DNA from: Pseudanabaena cinerea FACHB-1277
GTDB lineage: Bacteria > Cyanobacteriota > Cyanobacteriia > Pseudanabaenales > Pseudanabaenaceae
Direction: 5' to 3'
DNA length: 55,311 bases
NCBI RefSeq assembly: GCF_014696345.1
Contig: NZ_JACJPY010000021.1
Coordinates: 1 to 55,311 of the forward strand
Shown: positions 7,594-16,937 of the stretch, piece by piece
Position numbering within the stretch: the first letter of the stretch is position 1
Layout of the letters: the number at the start of each line of letters is the position of its first letter
Made by a program: the position numbers and the translations under genes
Notes under the pieces: generated by a model
The model's database searches: none
What the model was told of the DNA's origin: nothing
Seen by the model: the letters and a program-made list of their open reading frames with translations, nothing else

Positions 7594-8511
7594 ATGCAAT
7601 ATCGTAATTGGTATTTTCGAGGGTGGCGATCGCGGTATGGGTTTCAGCGATCGCGCCATTTGTCGACCGATGCCCAACCACCGCAGCCACCGATTTTATT
7701 AATTCATGGTTTTGGCGCGGCGATCGATCAATGGCGGGACAATGTGCCTGCCTTAGCCGAGTCGCATATGGTCTATGCCATCGATTTGCTAGGATTTGGC
7801 GGTTCTGAAAAACCAGTCACCCATTATTCAATCGCCCTTTGGGTGGAGCAGGTTTTCCAGTTTTGGCAAAAATTTATTGGTGTGCCGATGGTGATTGTCG
7901 GTAATTCCATTGGTGCATTAGTTGCCGCGATCGCCGCGAGTCAGCATCCTGAAATGGCGGCAGGGATCATAACGATTAGTTTGCCCGATATTGATGCCTT
8001 TAATGCGATGGTTCCCAAAGCATTGCAGCCCCTTGAACGCGCTGTGAAGGCGATCGTTGCCGCCATCTTCGTCAAGCCCCTGTTTTATTTGATCCGCCAA
8101 CCCTTTGTGATTCGGTGGGTGCTGAAGAGTATTGTCTATAGCGATCGCCGCCGTGTGGATGCTCAATTAGTGGAAATCATCGCCAAACCTGCCCACGATC
8201 GCCAAGCCGCCGATGCCTTTGTTGCCCTCAACCGCAGCCTCAATGCTCCCAATTATTCCCCCAACCTGCCTGAGGCATTGTCAAAGTTGCAAGCGCCGTT
8301 ACTCATTCTTTGGGGTAAAAGCGATCGCCTAATTCCACCATCGGAAGGGAAGCGACTGCTGCAATTTGCACCTGAGGCTAGTCTCATTTATTTAGAAAAT
8401 GTCGGACATTGCGCCCATGATGATGCCCCTGATCAGGTTAATCAAATAATTTTAGATTGGGTCGCCCAAACCCAATTAGCTGTGCAATCAAGTTATGCGG
8501 TTGCACCGTAA
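7594..8511 (+). CDS. Alpha/beta-fold hydrolase
   Basis: 305 aa. A classic alpha/beta hydrolase with HGFGA (oxyanion hole, about residue 38), GNSIGA carrying the nucleophilic Ser (about residue 109), GKSDRLIP with the acid and GHCAHDDAP with the catalytic His. The closest general look is to cyanobacterial and chloroplast hydrolases of the pheophytinase-like group, but the substrate cannot be read from sequence. It follows cysH by 16 bp on the same strand, so it is probably cotranscribed, and the perfect hairpin at 8521-8553 closes the unit. Confidence 0.85.
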   Translation: MQYRNWYFRGWRSRYGFQRSRHLSTDAQPPQPPILLIHGFGAAIDQWRDNVPALAESHMVYAIDLLGFGGSEKPVTHYSIALWVEQVFQFWQKFIGVPMVIVGNSIGALVAAIAASQHPEMAAGIITISLPDIDAFNAMVPKALQPLERAVKAIVAAIFVKPLFYLIRQPFVIRWVLKSIVYSDRRRVDAQLVEIIAKPAHDRQAADAFVALNRSLNAPNYSPNLPEALSKLQAPLLILWGKSDRLIPPSEGKRLLQFAPEASLIYLENVGHCAHDDAPDQVNQIILDWVAQTQLAVQSSYAVAP

Positions 8512-8520
8512 TTTAACTCA

Positions 8521-8553
8521 AAATTAAGAAATGGCTAAGCCATTTCTTAATTT
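8521..8553. terminator. 16-bp hairpin terminator between convergent genes
   Basis: Arms 8521-8536 and 8538-8553 (AAGAAATGGCT core) are perfect complements separated by one base. The 3' arm is U-rich on either strand, so it can serve both the hydrolase gene and ccdA. It overlaps the last seven bases of ccdA. Confidence 0.7.
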
Positions 8554-9293
8554 TGCAAAGCCAATACTCTAGTCAATATGGAGATCGTGCCGAAGGCGAT
8601 TAAAATAATTCCGCTTAACCAATTTAGTCCACTTGACCAGCGCCGTAATTCTAGAAATTGCTTGATCAAGCCTGTAAATGTACCCGCGATCGCTAAGGGA
8701 ATGACGGAGCCGATCGCATATGCTAATAACAATTCGGTTCCAAATAGAATATTGCCTGAGCCAGATACCCAAGCCAATAATGTCACCAATACGGGTGTGC
8801 TGCAAGGGGAAGCGACAAACCCAAAGGACAAGCCAATCAAGAGCGATCGCCAAGATTTTGGTAAGTTTGGCGATATTTCCCAGTTGCCAAAACTCGGTAA
8901 TCGCAAGGCAATGACTTCTAATAGCTGCAATCCCATTGTGATCGCAATTATGCCCATGACGATTGACCAGCCCCAAGCGGTTTGTCCGTAGATTTTGCCG
9001 AGGAGGGCGGCGGCAAGTCCAAAGCCTGTTAGGGCGATCGCAAACCCCAAACAGAACCATGCCGACTGTTTTGCCGATTGCCATGTGTCCTTAGACTCAT
9101 AGCCGCCGATATAGCCAATGGTAAGCGGCAACATTGACAATGTGCATGGGGTTAGGCTTGTCACTAATCCTGCTAAAAAGACAATGCCCAAGGTGAGCCA
9201 AGATGCTTGATGGAGTTGGCTATCGACTAAGCCGTTGCTCCATTGCTCTAGTTGATAAAAATAATTGGGCAGCGATCGCCAGAAGTCTTGCAT
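8547..9293 (-). CDS. ccdA: Cytochrome c biogenesis protein CcdA
   Basis: 248 aa with about six membrane segments. CcdA carries reducing power across the thylakoid or plasma membrane for haem attachment to c-type cytochromes (System II). The two conserved cysteine motifs are present: SLTPCTLSMLPLTIGYIGGY near residue 50 and ASPCSTPVLVTLLAWV near residue 160. CcsA/CcsB partners are not in the window. It lies downstream of pilQ but is separated from it by a terminator. Confidence 0.92.
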   Translation of the reverse strand: MQDFWRSLPNYFYQLEQWSNGLVDSQLHQASWLTLGIVFLAGLVTSLTPCTLSMLPLTIGYIGGYESKDTWQSAKQSAWFCLGFAIALTGFGLAAALLGKIYGQTAWGWSIVMGIIAITMGLQLLEVIALRLPSFGNWEISPNLPKSWRSLLIGLSFGFVASPCSTPVLVTLLAWVSGSGNILFGTELLLAYAIGSVIPLAIAGTFTGLIKQFLELRRWSSGLNWLSGIILIAFGTISILTRVLALQN

Positions 9294-9320
9294 ATTATGA
9301 ATTTAACATAGCTTTGTAAT

Positions 9321-9355
9321 AAAAAGGGGGAAGAATTTTCTTCTTCCCCCCTTTT
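9321..9355 (-). terminator. Terminator after pilQ
   Basis: Arms 9322-9335 and 9341-9355 form a strong A/G and T/C stem with one bulged base and a 5-base loop. Read on the minus strand, the stem ends in CCCCCTTTTTATT, a typical intrinsic terminator placed just after pilQ and before ccdA. Confidence 0.75.
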
Positions 9356-9391
9356 CAAGAGACGATTGATGGCGATCTTGAGCCAGCTAAA

Positions 9392-11710
9392 TTACTGAGG
9401 CTTGATCTTGTTGCTATCCAAGATCCTCTGAGTTTCAGGTCCTGGTTGGTAGGTATAGCCCCAAGTTGCATTTTGGCTATCGTCAATAATGCGTGGTGTG
9501 ACAATGATAACAACCTCACTGCGATTATTTTGAGAACTACTAGAACGGAAAAGAGCACCAATAATTGGTAAATCCCCAAAAAACGGAACTTTACTAACAG
9601 ATTCTATATCTGAATCCTGAATTACACCAGACAGAATGAAGGTTTGACCGTCACGCAAGCGAATTTTACCAGAGTTTAGAATTCTGTTAGATAGAAGTGT
9701 TAATGGAGTCCCACCAGGTGCAGTTACACTTCCTACTGGAGCAGAGACGATTGGTGAAATGGATAGATTCACAAAACCATTGTCGTCAACTCTATCAATT
9801 TGTATAGAAAGAGTCAATCCAGCTTGTGCTTTTGTAGGTTCTATCACTGTTGTTGTTATATTGTTACTACTCGTAGTAGTAGTCCTTGTACCAGTAGATA
9901 TATCTTGTGTCAGTGCAACTGTAGCTGTTTCACCTTCTTGAACAGTTAAACTTGGATCAGTTAAAATCTTGGCATTGCCAGCATTAATTGAAGCAATAAT
10001 ACTGGCAATCAATTGCCGAGGTAATGTAACAGACTGTCCACTATCAAACCGTATTCCTATAGATTGATTATTAGTTCCGGAAATAGAAGGATTTCCACCT
10101 ATGAAATTAACTCCTCCCGCAACGGTCTGACCACCGCTAAGATTGACTTCAACAACACGAACATTGACATTGACTTGACGTTTCCGCAAGTCTAACCTGG
10201 CAAGTTGTGCTTCAGCAAATTCAACTTGCCGAGGTGAACCAATAAGAGTTAGAGAGTTAGAACGCTCTTCAGCAATAACTTGTAACCCTTTAAGTAATGG
10301 AGATGATCCAGATTCGGCAGGAATGGATATAGTTTCCAGTGTTGGTACGGCTTCAGTTGTGACATTAATGATTGCCTGAGCCGCCGTGCCAAGTGTTGCG
10401 GTCTGCACACCAGGAATTGGGCGTTGACGGCTAACCACACGGGATGCGCCTAAACCAATCAGATAAGCAGAAGCTTCTCCAGTGGTGATTTGATTGAGAC
10501 GATAGCTTTTGGTGACAAGGTTTTTGAGGGTGACAGGCAGTCTGGTTCCAACAAAGATCGTGTTGCCAATTCGATTCGCTTCTAAACAAGTAATTCTCAA
10601 AACATTATTGAAAATGTCTTGAACAGGTTCATTTTTAATGTCAATGTCAACTTTACGATCAAGCCTGGGTTTGAGACAAACATCCTCATCCGTAGGTGGT
10701 GGACTTGGCGTCGCAGGTTCGCCAGTATCTAAAGAGACAACATTTAAATCAACAATCCGACCAAGTGCAGACAAGACATCGATAGCCCTCGCGACAAACC
10801 TAAAACTTGGCACTCGTTCCGCAGTACCGAGTTCGACAATATCAGCACGGAGTCTGGCGGTCGTGGTGGCAATGTCACCAACGGGTGGCGTTTTGATTTG
10901 GCGGAATGGTGGCACGACCCCAGGTACACGCCCAGGCAATTGTGGCGAAACAGGATTATTTACAGGGGGAGGTACTGTTTGCGGCGTATTAGCTTGCGGC
11001 GCATTAGTTTGAGCAACCCGTGTTTTGCCATCAGTACCAGTCACAGAGACCTGAGGCTTGAATAGGGGCTGACCCACAGAAGAATTGACAGCCGTATTTT
11101 GAGCAACCACAGTACGGTTAGGATCAGCAGCATTATTCCCATTGATCACCCCAGCTTCGGGCAGATTGGCAGCAGAAATAGTATTAGATTGGGTTGCCGA
11201 AGGCTGCATCTCTAGGCTAAAGGTGAGGCGATCGCCACTATCTTGACGCTTAAACAAATCCTTAAACATTTCAGGATCATTAGCCGTTACCCTGATCCGT
11301 ACCCGATTGGCGGCATATTGAGTCGCCTCGATCGCCGTCACCCCAGGCACAGGATTTGCCTTGGCATAGCTGGCATTACCATTATTTAGCTGTAACTGTG
11401 CGCCATTGAGCAGCGCGATCCATGCCTTGCCCTGACGGGTATAGGTCACTTGAGGGCGATCGCTACTGGCAAAATTTAGCACCAAGTTGAGGCGATCGCC
11501 TGACACATTGGCATCAATATCTGTAATACGACTAGCAACCCCCAACACATCAGCAGGGCTAGGCGGATTTGCCGAAACCGCAGTCTGGGCATTAGCAGGG
11601 GATAGCATCAGCACATGGGGACAACTTGCAGCGATCAAAAACCAGCAAGCCAGAGACTTACTACGCAACCCGAAATTCAACCCAAAATTTAAATTGGTAT
11701 TCATATTCAT
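9392..11710 (-). CDS. pilQ: Type IV pilus secretin PilQ
   Basis: 772 aa. It forms the outer-membrane channel for type IV pili (motility, DNA uptake). There is a signal sequence with a hydrophobic stretch ending near ANAQ (about residue 42). An AMIN domain follows (ITDIDANVSGDRLNLVLNF). Then comes a proline-rich linker, a secretin N-terminal domain (VDIDIKNEPVQDIFNNVLRIT), NolW-like repeats, and the secretin core ending GDLPIIGALFRSSSSQNNRSEVVIIVTPRII. The length is normal for cyanobacteria. It follows pilO after a 433-bp gap that probably contains its own promoter. Confidence 0.95.
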   Translation of the reverse strand: MNMNTNLNFGLNFGLRSKSLACWFLIAASCPHVLMLSPANAQTAVSANPPSPADVLGVASRITDIDANVSGDRLNLVLNFASSDRPQVTYTRQGKAWIALLNGAQLQLNNGNASYAKANPVPGVTAIEATQYAANRVRIRVTANDPEMFKDLFKRQDSGDRLTFSLEMQPSATQSNTISAANLPEAGVINGNNAADPNRTVVAQNTAVNSSVGQPLFKPQVSVTGTDGKTRVAQTNAPQANTPQTVPPPVNNPVSPQLPGRVPGVVPPFRQIKTPPVGDIATTTARLRADIVELGTAERVPSFRFVARAIDVLSALGRIVDLNVVSLDTGEPATPSPPPTDEDVCLKPRLDRKVDIDIKNEPVQDIFNNVLRITCLEANRIGNTIFVGTRLPVTLKNLVTKSYRLNQITTGEASAYLIGLGASRVVSRQRPIPGVQTATLGTAAQAIINVTTEAVPTLETISIPAESGSSPLLKGLQVIAEERSNSLTLIGSPRQVEFAEAQLARLDLRKRQVNVNVRVVEVNLSGGQTVAGGVNFIGGNPSISGTNNQSIGIRFDSGQSVTLPRQLIASIIASINAGNAKILTDPSLTVQEGETATVALTQDISTGTRTTTTSSNNITTTVIEPTKAQAGLTLSIQIDRVDDNGFVNLSISPIVSAPVGSVTAPGGTPLTLLSNRILNSGKIRLRDGQTFILSGVIQDSDIESVSKVPFFGDLPIIGALFRSSSSQNNRSEVVIIVTPRIIDDSQNATWGYTYQPGPETQRILDSNKIKPQ

Positions 11711-12143
11711 AAATTACACTCCTCTAGCTTCTTAACGAAGCTCAATACACTTAATCCTTGTAGAAATCCTGTTTAGAAATCCTGTTTGGAAATCTATTCT
11801 GGTTAGGCGATCGCACAATGTAATTCCCCTGGCTAACCCCACAGAAATACAACTCAACACAAAAGTTAGACGTGAAATCAAACGTGAAATCAAACGTGAA
11901 AATCAACACTCAACACAAAAAGCCAACATAACCCGATAGGGTTAACCATAATCTCGTCAAAACCACAGAATTAACCAACTTATTTAGACGTGATTATGGA
12001 GCGAGATTATATCACAGCTTGCCATTTTTTAGTCAATACCAACTAGAGATTTATCTGTTTCCGAAAGCTATTCAGCATAAGCAAGCACAAACGACCTTAC
12101 CAAAATTAACCAAAAAGCTGACTTCAGCCCCTTGCTCCACTTA
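11711..12143 (-). promoter_or_regulatory. pilO-pilQ gap: probable pilQ promoter and tandem repeats
   Basis: This is an unusually long spacer inside the pil cluster. On the minus strand TATAAT (12011-12006) is preceded by TTGACT (12036-12031) with a 19-bp spacer, a plausible but loose sigma-70 promoter giving a ~300-nt leader. The leader contains three tandem copies of a 12-bp unit (AACGTGAAATCA, 11869-11905) and a 13-bp duplication (AGAAATCCTGTTT, 11762-11787). No gene is seen. Confidence 0.5.
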
Positions 12144-12896
12144 TTATTTTGGAGGCGCAGCCGCAGCCGCAGCCGCAGCCGCAAGCTCCTCCTGAGTTTT
12201 TGGCACAAAAGCTTGCAGCGTAAAATCTGCCCCTAGCAATGGTGGCAAGCTATCAATAATGTCCTTTTCTCGACCAGGAATAATCGGGCGTGAAAATTTA
12301 AAAGAGTCAGCAGGAATAGTTTTTTTCGTGAGCCTGAGATCCTTAACGACTAGTAATGGCTTCAGGCGCTCAATCTTTTGAATCGTGGACATGACATCTT
12401 CAAATTTGCCATCAAAGCCGATCGCAAAGGAATAGGTATAGTACTGCCCATCATCCTTGCGTTCAGAGGGCTGAAAGGAGCGCAAAGTCCCCGCCAGCTC
12501 ATAGGAGAAGTCGGGGGGCAGAGCAATAATGATTGTCTTAGGGATCTGCTCTTGAATATCGCGGATCAAAGTATCAATATTATTCACACTAGGCAGCAAA
12601 GAAAGTACAAATTTATTTTGTTCATTCGCCGCCGCAATCTTTTCAGCAACATTGCCCTTACTCGCAACCTGACCTTCTAAGGCCTGTACTGAAGATTTCG
12701 TCTTCTCAATATTTTGCTGTCCCTGTTGGTATTCATTCCAAAGTGGCACAACAAACTCATTGGCAGCATAACCACCAAGACCAATACCTGCTACCCCCAT
12801 CAAAATCCCTAAAATTTTGGAGGTAAAGGTAAATCCAAATAAAGTAATACCGCCTGCGCCTTCATCATTTCCTGCGGCAATTCCAGCGTTTGTCAT
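12144..12896 (-). CDS. pilO: Type IV pilus inner-membrane protein PilO
   Basis: 250 aa. It has one membrane span near residues 30-50 (GILMGVAGIGLGGYAA), a coiled-coil segment (QNIEKTKSSVQALEGQVA) and a periplasmic ferredoxin-like part. It pairs with PilN to form the alignment complex linking PilM to PilQ. The C-terminus is an Ala tract ending PPK, encoded by tandem GCAGCC hexamers (about 12151-12184), a simple repeat likely to vary in length. It starts 1 bp before the pilN stop, so the two are tightly coupled. Confidence 0.9.
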   Translation of the reverse strand: MTNAGIAAGNDEGAGGITLFGFTFTSKILGILMGVAGIGLGGYAANEFVVPLWNEYQQGQQNIEKTKSSVQALEGQVASKGNVAEKIAAANEQNKFVLSLLPSVNNIDTLIRDIQEQIPKTIIIALPPDFSYELAGTLRSFQPSERKDDGQYYTYSFAIGFDGKFEDVMSTIQKIERLKPLLVVKDLRLTKKTIPADSFKFSRPIIPGREKDIIDSLPPLLGADFTLQAFVPKTQEELAAAAAAAAAPPK

Positions 12897-12897
12897 T

Positions 12898-13593
12898 TTA
12901 TTTAATCACTCCCTGTTGTTTCAATAGGTTAACTCTGGCAACTAAACCATCAGCCCCCGCCTTTTGCAGGTCTGGCAGAATTTCGCTAATTGGTTTCGTG
13001 CTAAGGGCGGTTTGGATCTGGAAATTGACCAAATTAAAATTGCGATCGACCGTTGCTGCTTGCAATGTCGATGAAATCAGCCTTGTATCTGCATCGTCTA
13101 GCAATGGTGAAGCTTTGAGCAGCAGCAAAAAGTCATTCAACTCGGTATAGCTCGTTGCCTTGCCCACTAGGGAAATTGTGGTTTTGCCCTCGGCTCCTAG
13201 GGCCTGTGTCAGCGAATCCACCTGCACAGTAATTGGGGTACGTTTTCTAATGTCATCAGCGATCGCGCTTATGGGCAGATTCCCCACAAACAGATTCACC
13301 AAACCATTAGTACGTGCCTCGATCGCCTTTAGTTGATCTTCCTGCACCTTTAGTGAGTCGATGCGGCTTTTTAGCTCCGCTTCCTTAGAGGTTAGGGTTG
13401 CCACCTCTTGCCTTACACCCTCATTGATCGTGCTTAAAAATAGGTATGCACCACCCACCAATGACAAGGCAACCACCGCGATCGCACCGCCAAAAATGAG
13501 GAACTGCGAATCGGCGATCGGCTGACGCTCTACCGCATTAGCCTGCTCTATAGCTGTGCGATCGCTTAAAAAATTAATATCAAGTGTATACAT
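12898..13593 (-). CDS. pilN: Type IV pilus assembly protein PilN
   Basis: 231 aa. It has a short N-terminal cytoplasmic tail (YTLDINFLSDR, which in this family docks into PilM), a membrane span at about residues 32-54 and a coiled coil (TLTSKEAELKSRIDSLKVQEDQLKAIEA). The periplasmic domain follows. It lies between pilM (9-bp gap) and pilO, so the position and architecture agree with PilN. Confidence 0.9.
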   Translation of the reverse strand: MYTLDINFLSDRTAIEQANAVERQPIADSQFLIFGGAIAVVALSLVGGAYLFLSTINEGVRQEVATLTSKEAELKSRIDSLKVQEDQLKAIEARTNGLVNLFVGNLPISAIADDIRKRTPITVQVDSLTQALGAEGKTTISLVGKATSYTELNDFLLLLKASPLLDDADTRLISSTLQAATVDRNFNLVNFQIQTALSTKPISEILPDLQKAGADGLVARVNLLKQQGVIK

Positions 13594-13602
13594 AAATCCT
13601 AA

Positions 13603-14712
13603 TTAAACCTCCCTCAAACCAAGTCCTAGTGCGGTCGCCAGCGACATTCGATCCTGTATGGGGATATCCCCATCAAAACTTGCTCCAATCGCTGTGATTG
13701 GATCAACGGCATTGGCAGCAATGCCAAGACGTTGGCTAAAAAATTCATTTAGCTGACCAATGCAAGCCCCAGGACCTGCAATCAAAATCTGCACCACATC
13801 CGAGCCAGGAGACTGACTCGTATAAAAATCAATGGAGCGCCGCAACTCATCGGACAAGTCACCAACCACCCGCATAATCGCCGCATCCCCTGGGGTACTA
13901 CCGCCACCCATCAAACTTGCAGTATCAATGGATTGCACAGGCACAACCGTAGAACTCAACATTTCCATGTCCGTTGTCCTGCGGGGCGGCAAGTTAATTG
14001 CTCGCAGTTGTGCATTTTGAATCTGCACCGTACCAATGGGGAAAGTGCGCGAAAATTGCGGTACACCGTCAACCGCCACCGTAATTTCCGTTGACTCATA
14101 CTCAATATCCACAACTGCCACTGCCTCCGCCAAGGTGCTAAAGCGCGATAGCTCATTGTGCATGGCACGAATCAGCGCAAAGCTGCTCACCTCCACAATA
14201 TCCACCTTGAGTTGGGCTATTTCCATCGCTTGGATGTAGCTATCTGTCACCTCTTTAGGGGTTGCCACCATCAATATTTCGATGCGCTCAATGCCATCAT
14301 CATCAAGGGCAGTTCCCAATTTCTGATAGTCCACATCCGCATCTTCACGGGGGAAAGGCAAATATAAACTTGCCTCCTGATTTAAGACCATTTCCCGTAA
14401 CTCAATATCAGGAATTTCCGCAGGTAAACGGATCAAACGGCTGACGGTTTCGCGACCAGGCAGCGCTGTCGCCACCTGTTTGACCTTGATTTTCTTCTCT
14501 GTGAGCAAGCTGCGAATGACTTCTCCCAGTGCTACAGGATCAAGAATCCGCCCTTCCTCAACTGTGCCTTCGGGAAGCTCTTTACTACCATGCGCCACCA
14601 GCTTGTAGGCGGACTGACCCTTGCGGCGCAGTTGCACTAGGTTAATTTTCTCGGAAGTGATTTCAATTCCGATCCCTTTTTTAGACTTTCCGCCAAACTT
14701 TAAGCCGAACAT
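13603..14712 (-). CDS. pilM: Type IV pilus assembly ATPase-like protein PilM
   Basis: 369 aa. An actin/FtsA-like cytoplasmic protein that anchors the pilus alignment complex. It shows GIEITSEKINLVQL at the start, LPGRETVSRLIRLP, VVDIEYESTEITVAVDG (a phosphate-binding-like segment) and ILIAGPGACIGQLNEFFSQRLG. It is first in the minus-strand pilMNO unit and has a clear promoter 57 bp upstream. Confidence 0.93.
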   Translation of the reverse strand: MFGLKFGGKSKKGIGIEITSEKINLVQLRRKGQSAYKLVAHGSKELPEGTVEEGRILDPVALGEVIRSLLTEKKIKVKQVATALPGRETVSRLIRLPAEIPDIELREMVLNQEASLYLPFPREDADVDYQKLGTALDDDGIERIEILMVATPKEVTDSYIQAMEIAQLKVDIVEVSSFALIRAMHNELSRFSTLAEAVAVVDIEYESTEITVAVDGVPQFSRTFPIGTVQIQNAQLRAINLPPRRTTDMEMLSSTVVPVQSIDTASLMGGGSTPGDAAIMRVVGDLSDELRRSIDFYTSQSPGSDVVQILIAGPGACIGQLNEFFSQRLGIAANAVDPITAIGASFDGDIPIQDRMSLATALGLGLREV

Positions 14713-14768
14713 AAGCGTGTCTTTGTAAGTTTTGTAGCTTTTGTAGCACTGGAGATAATAATGCAGGG

Positions 14769-14796
14769 ATTATAGACTGATAGTGAACATTGTCAA
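14769..14796 (-). promoter_or_regulatory. Sigma-70 promoter of pilMNO
   Basis: On the minus strand a perfect TTGACA (14796-14791) and a perfect TATAAT (14774-14769) are separated by 16 bp and lie about 57 bp upstream of the pilM ATG. Both boxes match the consensus exactly. Confidence 0.75.
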
Positions 14797-14893
14797 TAGA
14801 AGTAATCAAAAATAATCCAGACTTTTACTAGCGATCGCCAACAGTAGCTAAATCCGCTTGTAACTTATAGACGATTTCGGCTGTTTGTGCAAA

Positions 14894-14919
14894 CAAAAAA
14901 AGAGGCGCTAAGCACCTCT
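14894..14919 (-). terminator. Terminator after the DUF4168-like gene
   Basis: AGAGGCGC-TAA-GCACCTCT (14901-14919, one mismatch) is followed on the minus strand by a run of seven T (14900-14894). This insulates the pilM promoter from the upstream minus-strand gene. Confidence 0.75.
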
Positions 14920-14963
14920 CTTGTTGTTGTTTTTGTTTGAGCGCAAAGACGCTGTACTGTCGA

Positions 14964-15545
14964 TTAACTGCCGCCACGCAGTTGCAACTGCCGCGTTTGG
15001 ATCATGCTTCTGAGATTTGCGTCCTGTCGTTGCTCCCTTGTAATTTGGTTGAATTCTTTGTTTGTAAAACCCCGCCGCCGAATTTCCTCTTCTGTAAAGC
15101 TGCGTAGTTGACCACATAGAGCCTGCAAAAATTCGGGCTGCTTTTCAAGATCACACACCTTAGTTTGTTGGGATTCGGCAACATTTGCGACTTGGCTCCA
15201 GTTGGGATGGCTTTTGGCAGCCCGAAATATTTCTAAACGCTTGTTTTCGATCGCATTGGCGGCGATCGCATAACGTGTGATCTGATCATCACCAAATACA
15301 GCCTGATTCAAAATATTATTTAGCTGCATGATCGTTGGTGAGGTCTGCGCCTGTGCTGCAAGGCGATCGCCAAATATTAACGGCTCAGCGATCGCGCTCA
15401 ATAAACAGATGCCCCACAAACTGACTGCATACTTAGCGAAGCTAGGACTAAACGCAAAGCTAGGACTAAATTTGATCCTAAATTTGATCCTAAAATTATT
15501 GTTCCGAAAAAATGAATGCCTCTGATGGGTCGCTTTCGTGATCAT
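14964..15545 (-). CDS. DUF4168-like secreted or membrane-anchored protein
   Basis: 193 aa. The N-terminus is basic and then hydrophobic (YAVSLWGICLLSAIAEPLI), ending near AAQAQ, consistent with export. The mature part has DDQITRYAIAANAIENKRLEIF and ends GFTNKEFNQITREQRQDANLR. This resembles DUF4168, a small all-helical domain common in cyanobacteria, of unknown function. Two cysteines (VCDLEKQ and LCGQL) could pair. The first 30 residues contain peptide duplications (FRIK-FRIK and SPSFAF-SPSFA) encoded by tandem DNA repeats at about 15430-15495. It may therefore start at a later Met or have a repeat-extended N-terminus. Confidence 0.5.
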   Translation of the reverse strand: MITKATHQRHSFFRNNNFRIKFRIKFSPSFAFSPSFAKYAVSLWGICLLSAIAEPLIFGDRLAAQAQTSPTIMQLNNILNQAVFGDDQITRYAIAANAIENKRLEIFRAAKSHPNWSQVANVAESQQTKVCDLEKQPEFLQALCGQLRSFTEEEIRRRGFTNKEFNQITREQRQDANLRSMIQTRQLQLRGGS

Positions 15546-15654
15546 CGCTATCTTTCAACCAAATTACTAACAAAGTTACTAGAGACGTAATGCCAAGGAT
15601 CGACCGCACAAAGTGCAACCTATCCTTAAGTAATCCAATACAAAACTTATTGAC

Positions 15655-16762
15655 TCAAACCAGTTGATTTTGTTGCCTTAGATAGGATTGGATAAATGGC
15701 TCTAGATCGCCATTCATCACGTTTTGGATATTTGTGGTTTCAGTGCTGGTGCGTAAATCCTTGACCAGTTGGTAAGGATGAAACACATAATTGCGGATTT
15801 GGTTGCCCCATGCCGCCTCCACCATATCGCCGCGAATATCGGCAATTTTTTGGGCGTGCTGCTCTTGGGCAATAATCATCAATTTGGCTTTGAGCAATCG
15901 CATTGCCGTTTCCTTATTTTGCAACTGCGATCGCTCTTGGGTACAACGCACCGAGATCCCTGTAGGTAAGTGCGTAATCCTTACTGCCGTCTCCACCTTA
16001 TTGACGTTCTGCCCCCCCTTGCCCCCTGCACGAGTGGTGGTTATATCTAAATCCTTGGGATCAATATCTAACGCCACATCCTCCTCGATTAGGGGCATCA
16101 CCTCCACCCCCGCGAAGCTAGTTTGGCGCTTGTCATTGGCATTAAATGGCGAAATTCGTACTAGGCGATGCGTCCCTTTTTCGGGGGCAAGGTAGCCATA
16201 GGCATAGCGCCCATGGACGAGCAAGGTCACAGACTTAATGCCTGCCTCTTCCCCCTCAGATATTTCTGATATCTCCACCCGATAGCCCTGCGACTCACAA
16301 AAGCGGGTATACATTCGCAAGAGCATTTCTGTCCAATCTTGGGCATCAGTACCACCCGCCCCCGCATTAATCGTGAGAATCGCATCATATTTGTCGTATG
16401 TCCCTGACAGCAACTGCTCTAGATCCCAGCGATCGAATTCTTGCGTAAGTTGGGCTAGGGTTTGCTTTGCCTCATCCTCAAGGGCTTGATCGTCTTCCAT
16501 TGCCAATAGCTCGGCGATCGCTTCGAGATTTTCAATGCTTTTGCGCCAACGGGCGATCGTATCGAGATAAGACTTGAGACCATCGAGTTCACGCATTGTT
16601 TTTTGCGCTTGCTCACTATTTTCCCAAAATTCTGGTTGCGCCGCCGTATGCTCAAGGTCACTAATTTTGGCAGCGATCGCAGGTACGTCAAAGATAGTCC
16701 TGAGCGATGCTCAGGCGTTGGCATAAAACTTGAGTCTGGCGATTAATTTCGGTAATGTCCAT
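15655..16762 (-). CDS. prfB: Peptide chain release factor 2, with programmed +1 frameshift
   Basis: 368 aa after frameshifting. It recognises UGA and UAA stop codons. Translation starts at ATG 16762, reads 24 codons to ...QDYL, meets an in-frame TGA at 16690-16688 in the context TATCTTTGAC, and continues in the +1 frame as [14 protein letters not shown]. The SPF stop-codon recognition tripeptide ([11 protein letters not shown]) marks RF2 and not RF1, and the GGQ catalytic loop is in [15 protein letters not shown]. With the frameshift the length is normal for RF2. The leader immediately upstream carries four 12-bp tandem repeats. Confidence 0.96.
16688..16693 (-). promoter_or_regulatory. prfB programmed frameshift site CTT-TGA
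   Basis: The slippery CTT followed by TGA and C (CTTTGAC) is the canonical RF2 autoregulatory site: low RF2 slows termination and favours slipping by +1. Just upstream, CAGGAC can act as the internal Shine-Dalgarno-like element that stimulates slipping, although it is weaker than the E. coli AGGGGG. Confidence 0.93.
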
Positions 16763-16764
16763 TT

Positions 16765-16812
16765 ATTTGGCTATGTATTTGACTATGTATTTGACTATGT
16801 ATTTGGCTATGT
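16765..16812. repeat. 12-bp tandem repeat x4 before prfB
   Basis: Four consecutive units of ATTTGRCTATGT lie at 16765-16776, 16777-16788, 16789-16800 and 16801-16812, and a degenerate fifth follows. They sit 2 bp upstream of the prfB start codon, so they form its leader. They may alter transcript spacing or translation and probably arose by slippage. Confidence 0.85.
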
Positions 16813-16937
16813 ATTTGGTCTGATACAAATTCTTTAAGATTGCTACAGTCTATAGTATAGGCAAGTGTTTGAAAGACTGAAAGCCCAAAGAGTCTCAAGC
16901 CTCTCTGTAATCCTCAATAGGCGGTAATAGATCAATA

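Noticed and set aside
16455-16762. prfB read as two broken open reading frames (pseudogene)
   Set aside because: The break is exactly at the CTT-TGA-C programmed frameshift site, and the joined protein has normal RF2 length and motifs.
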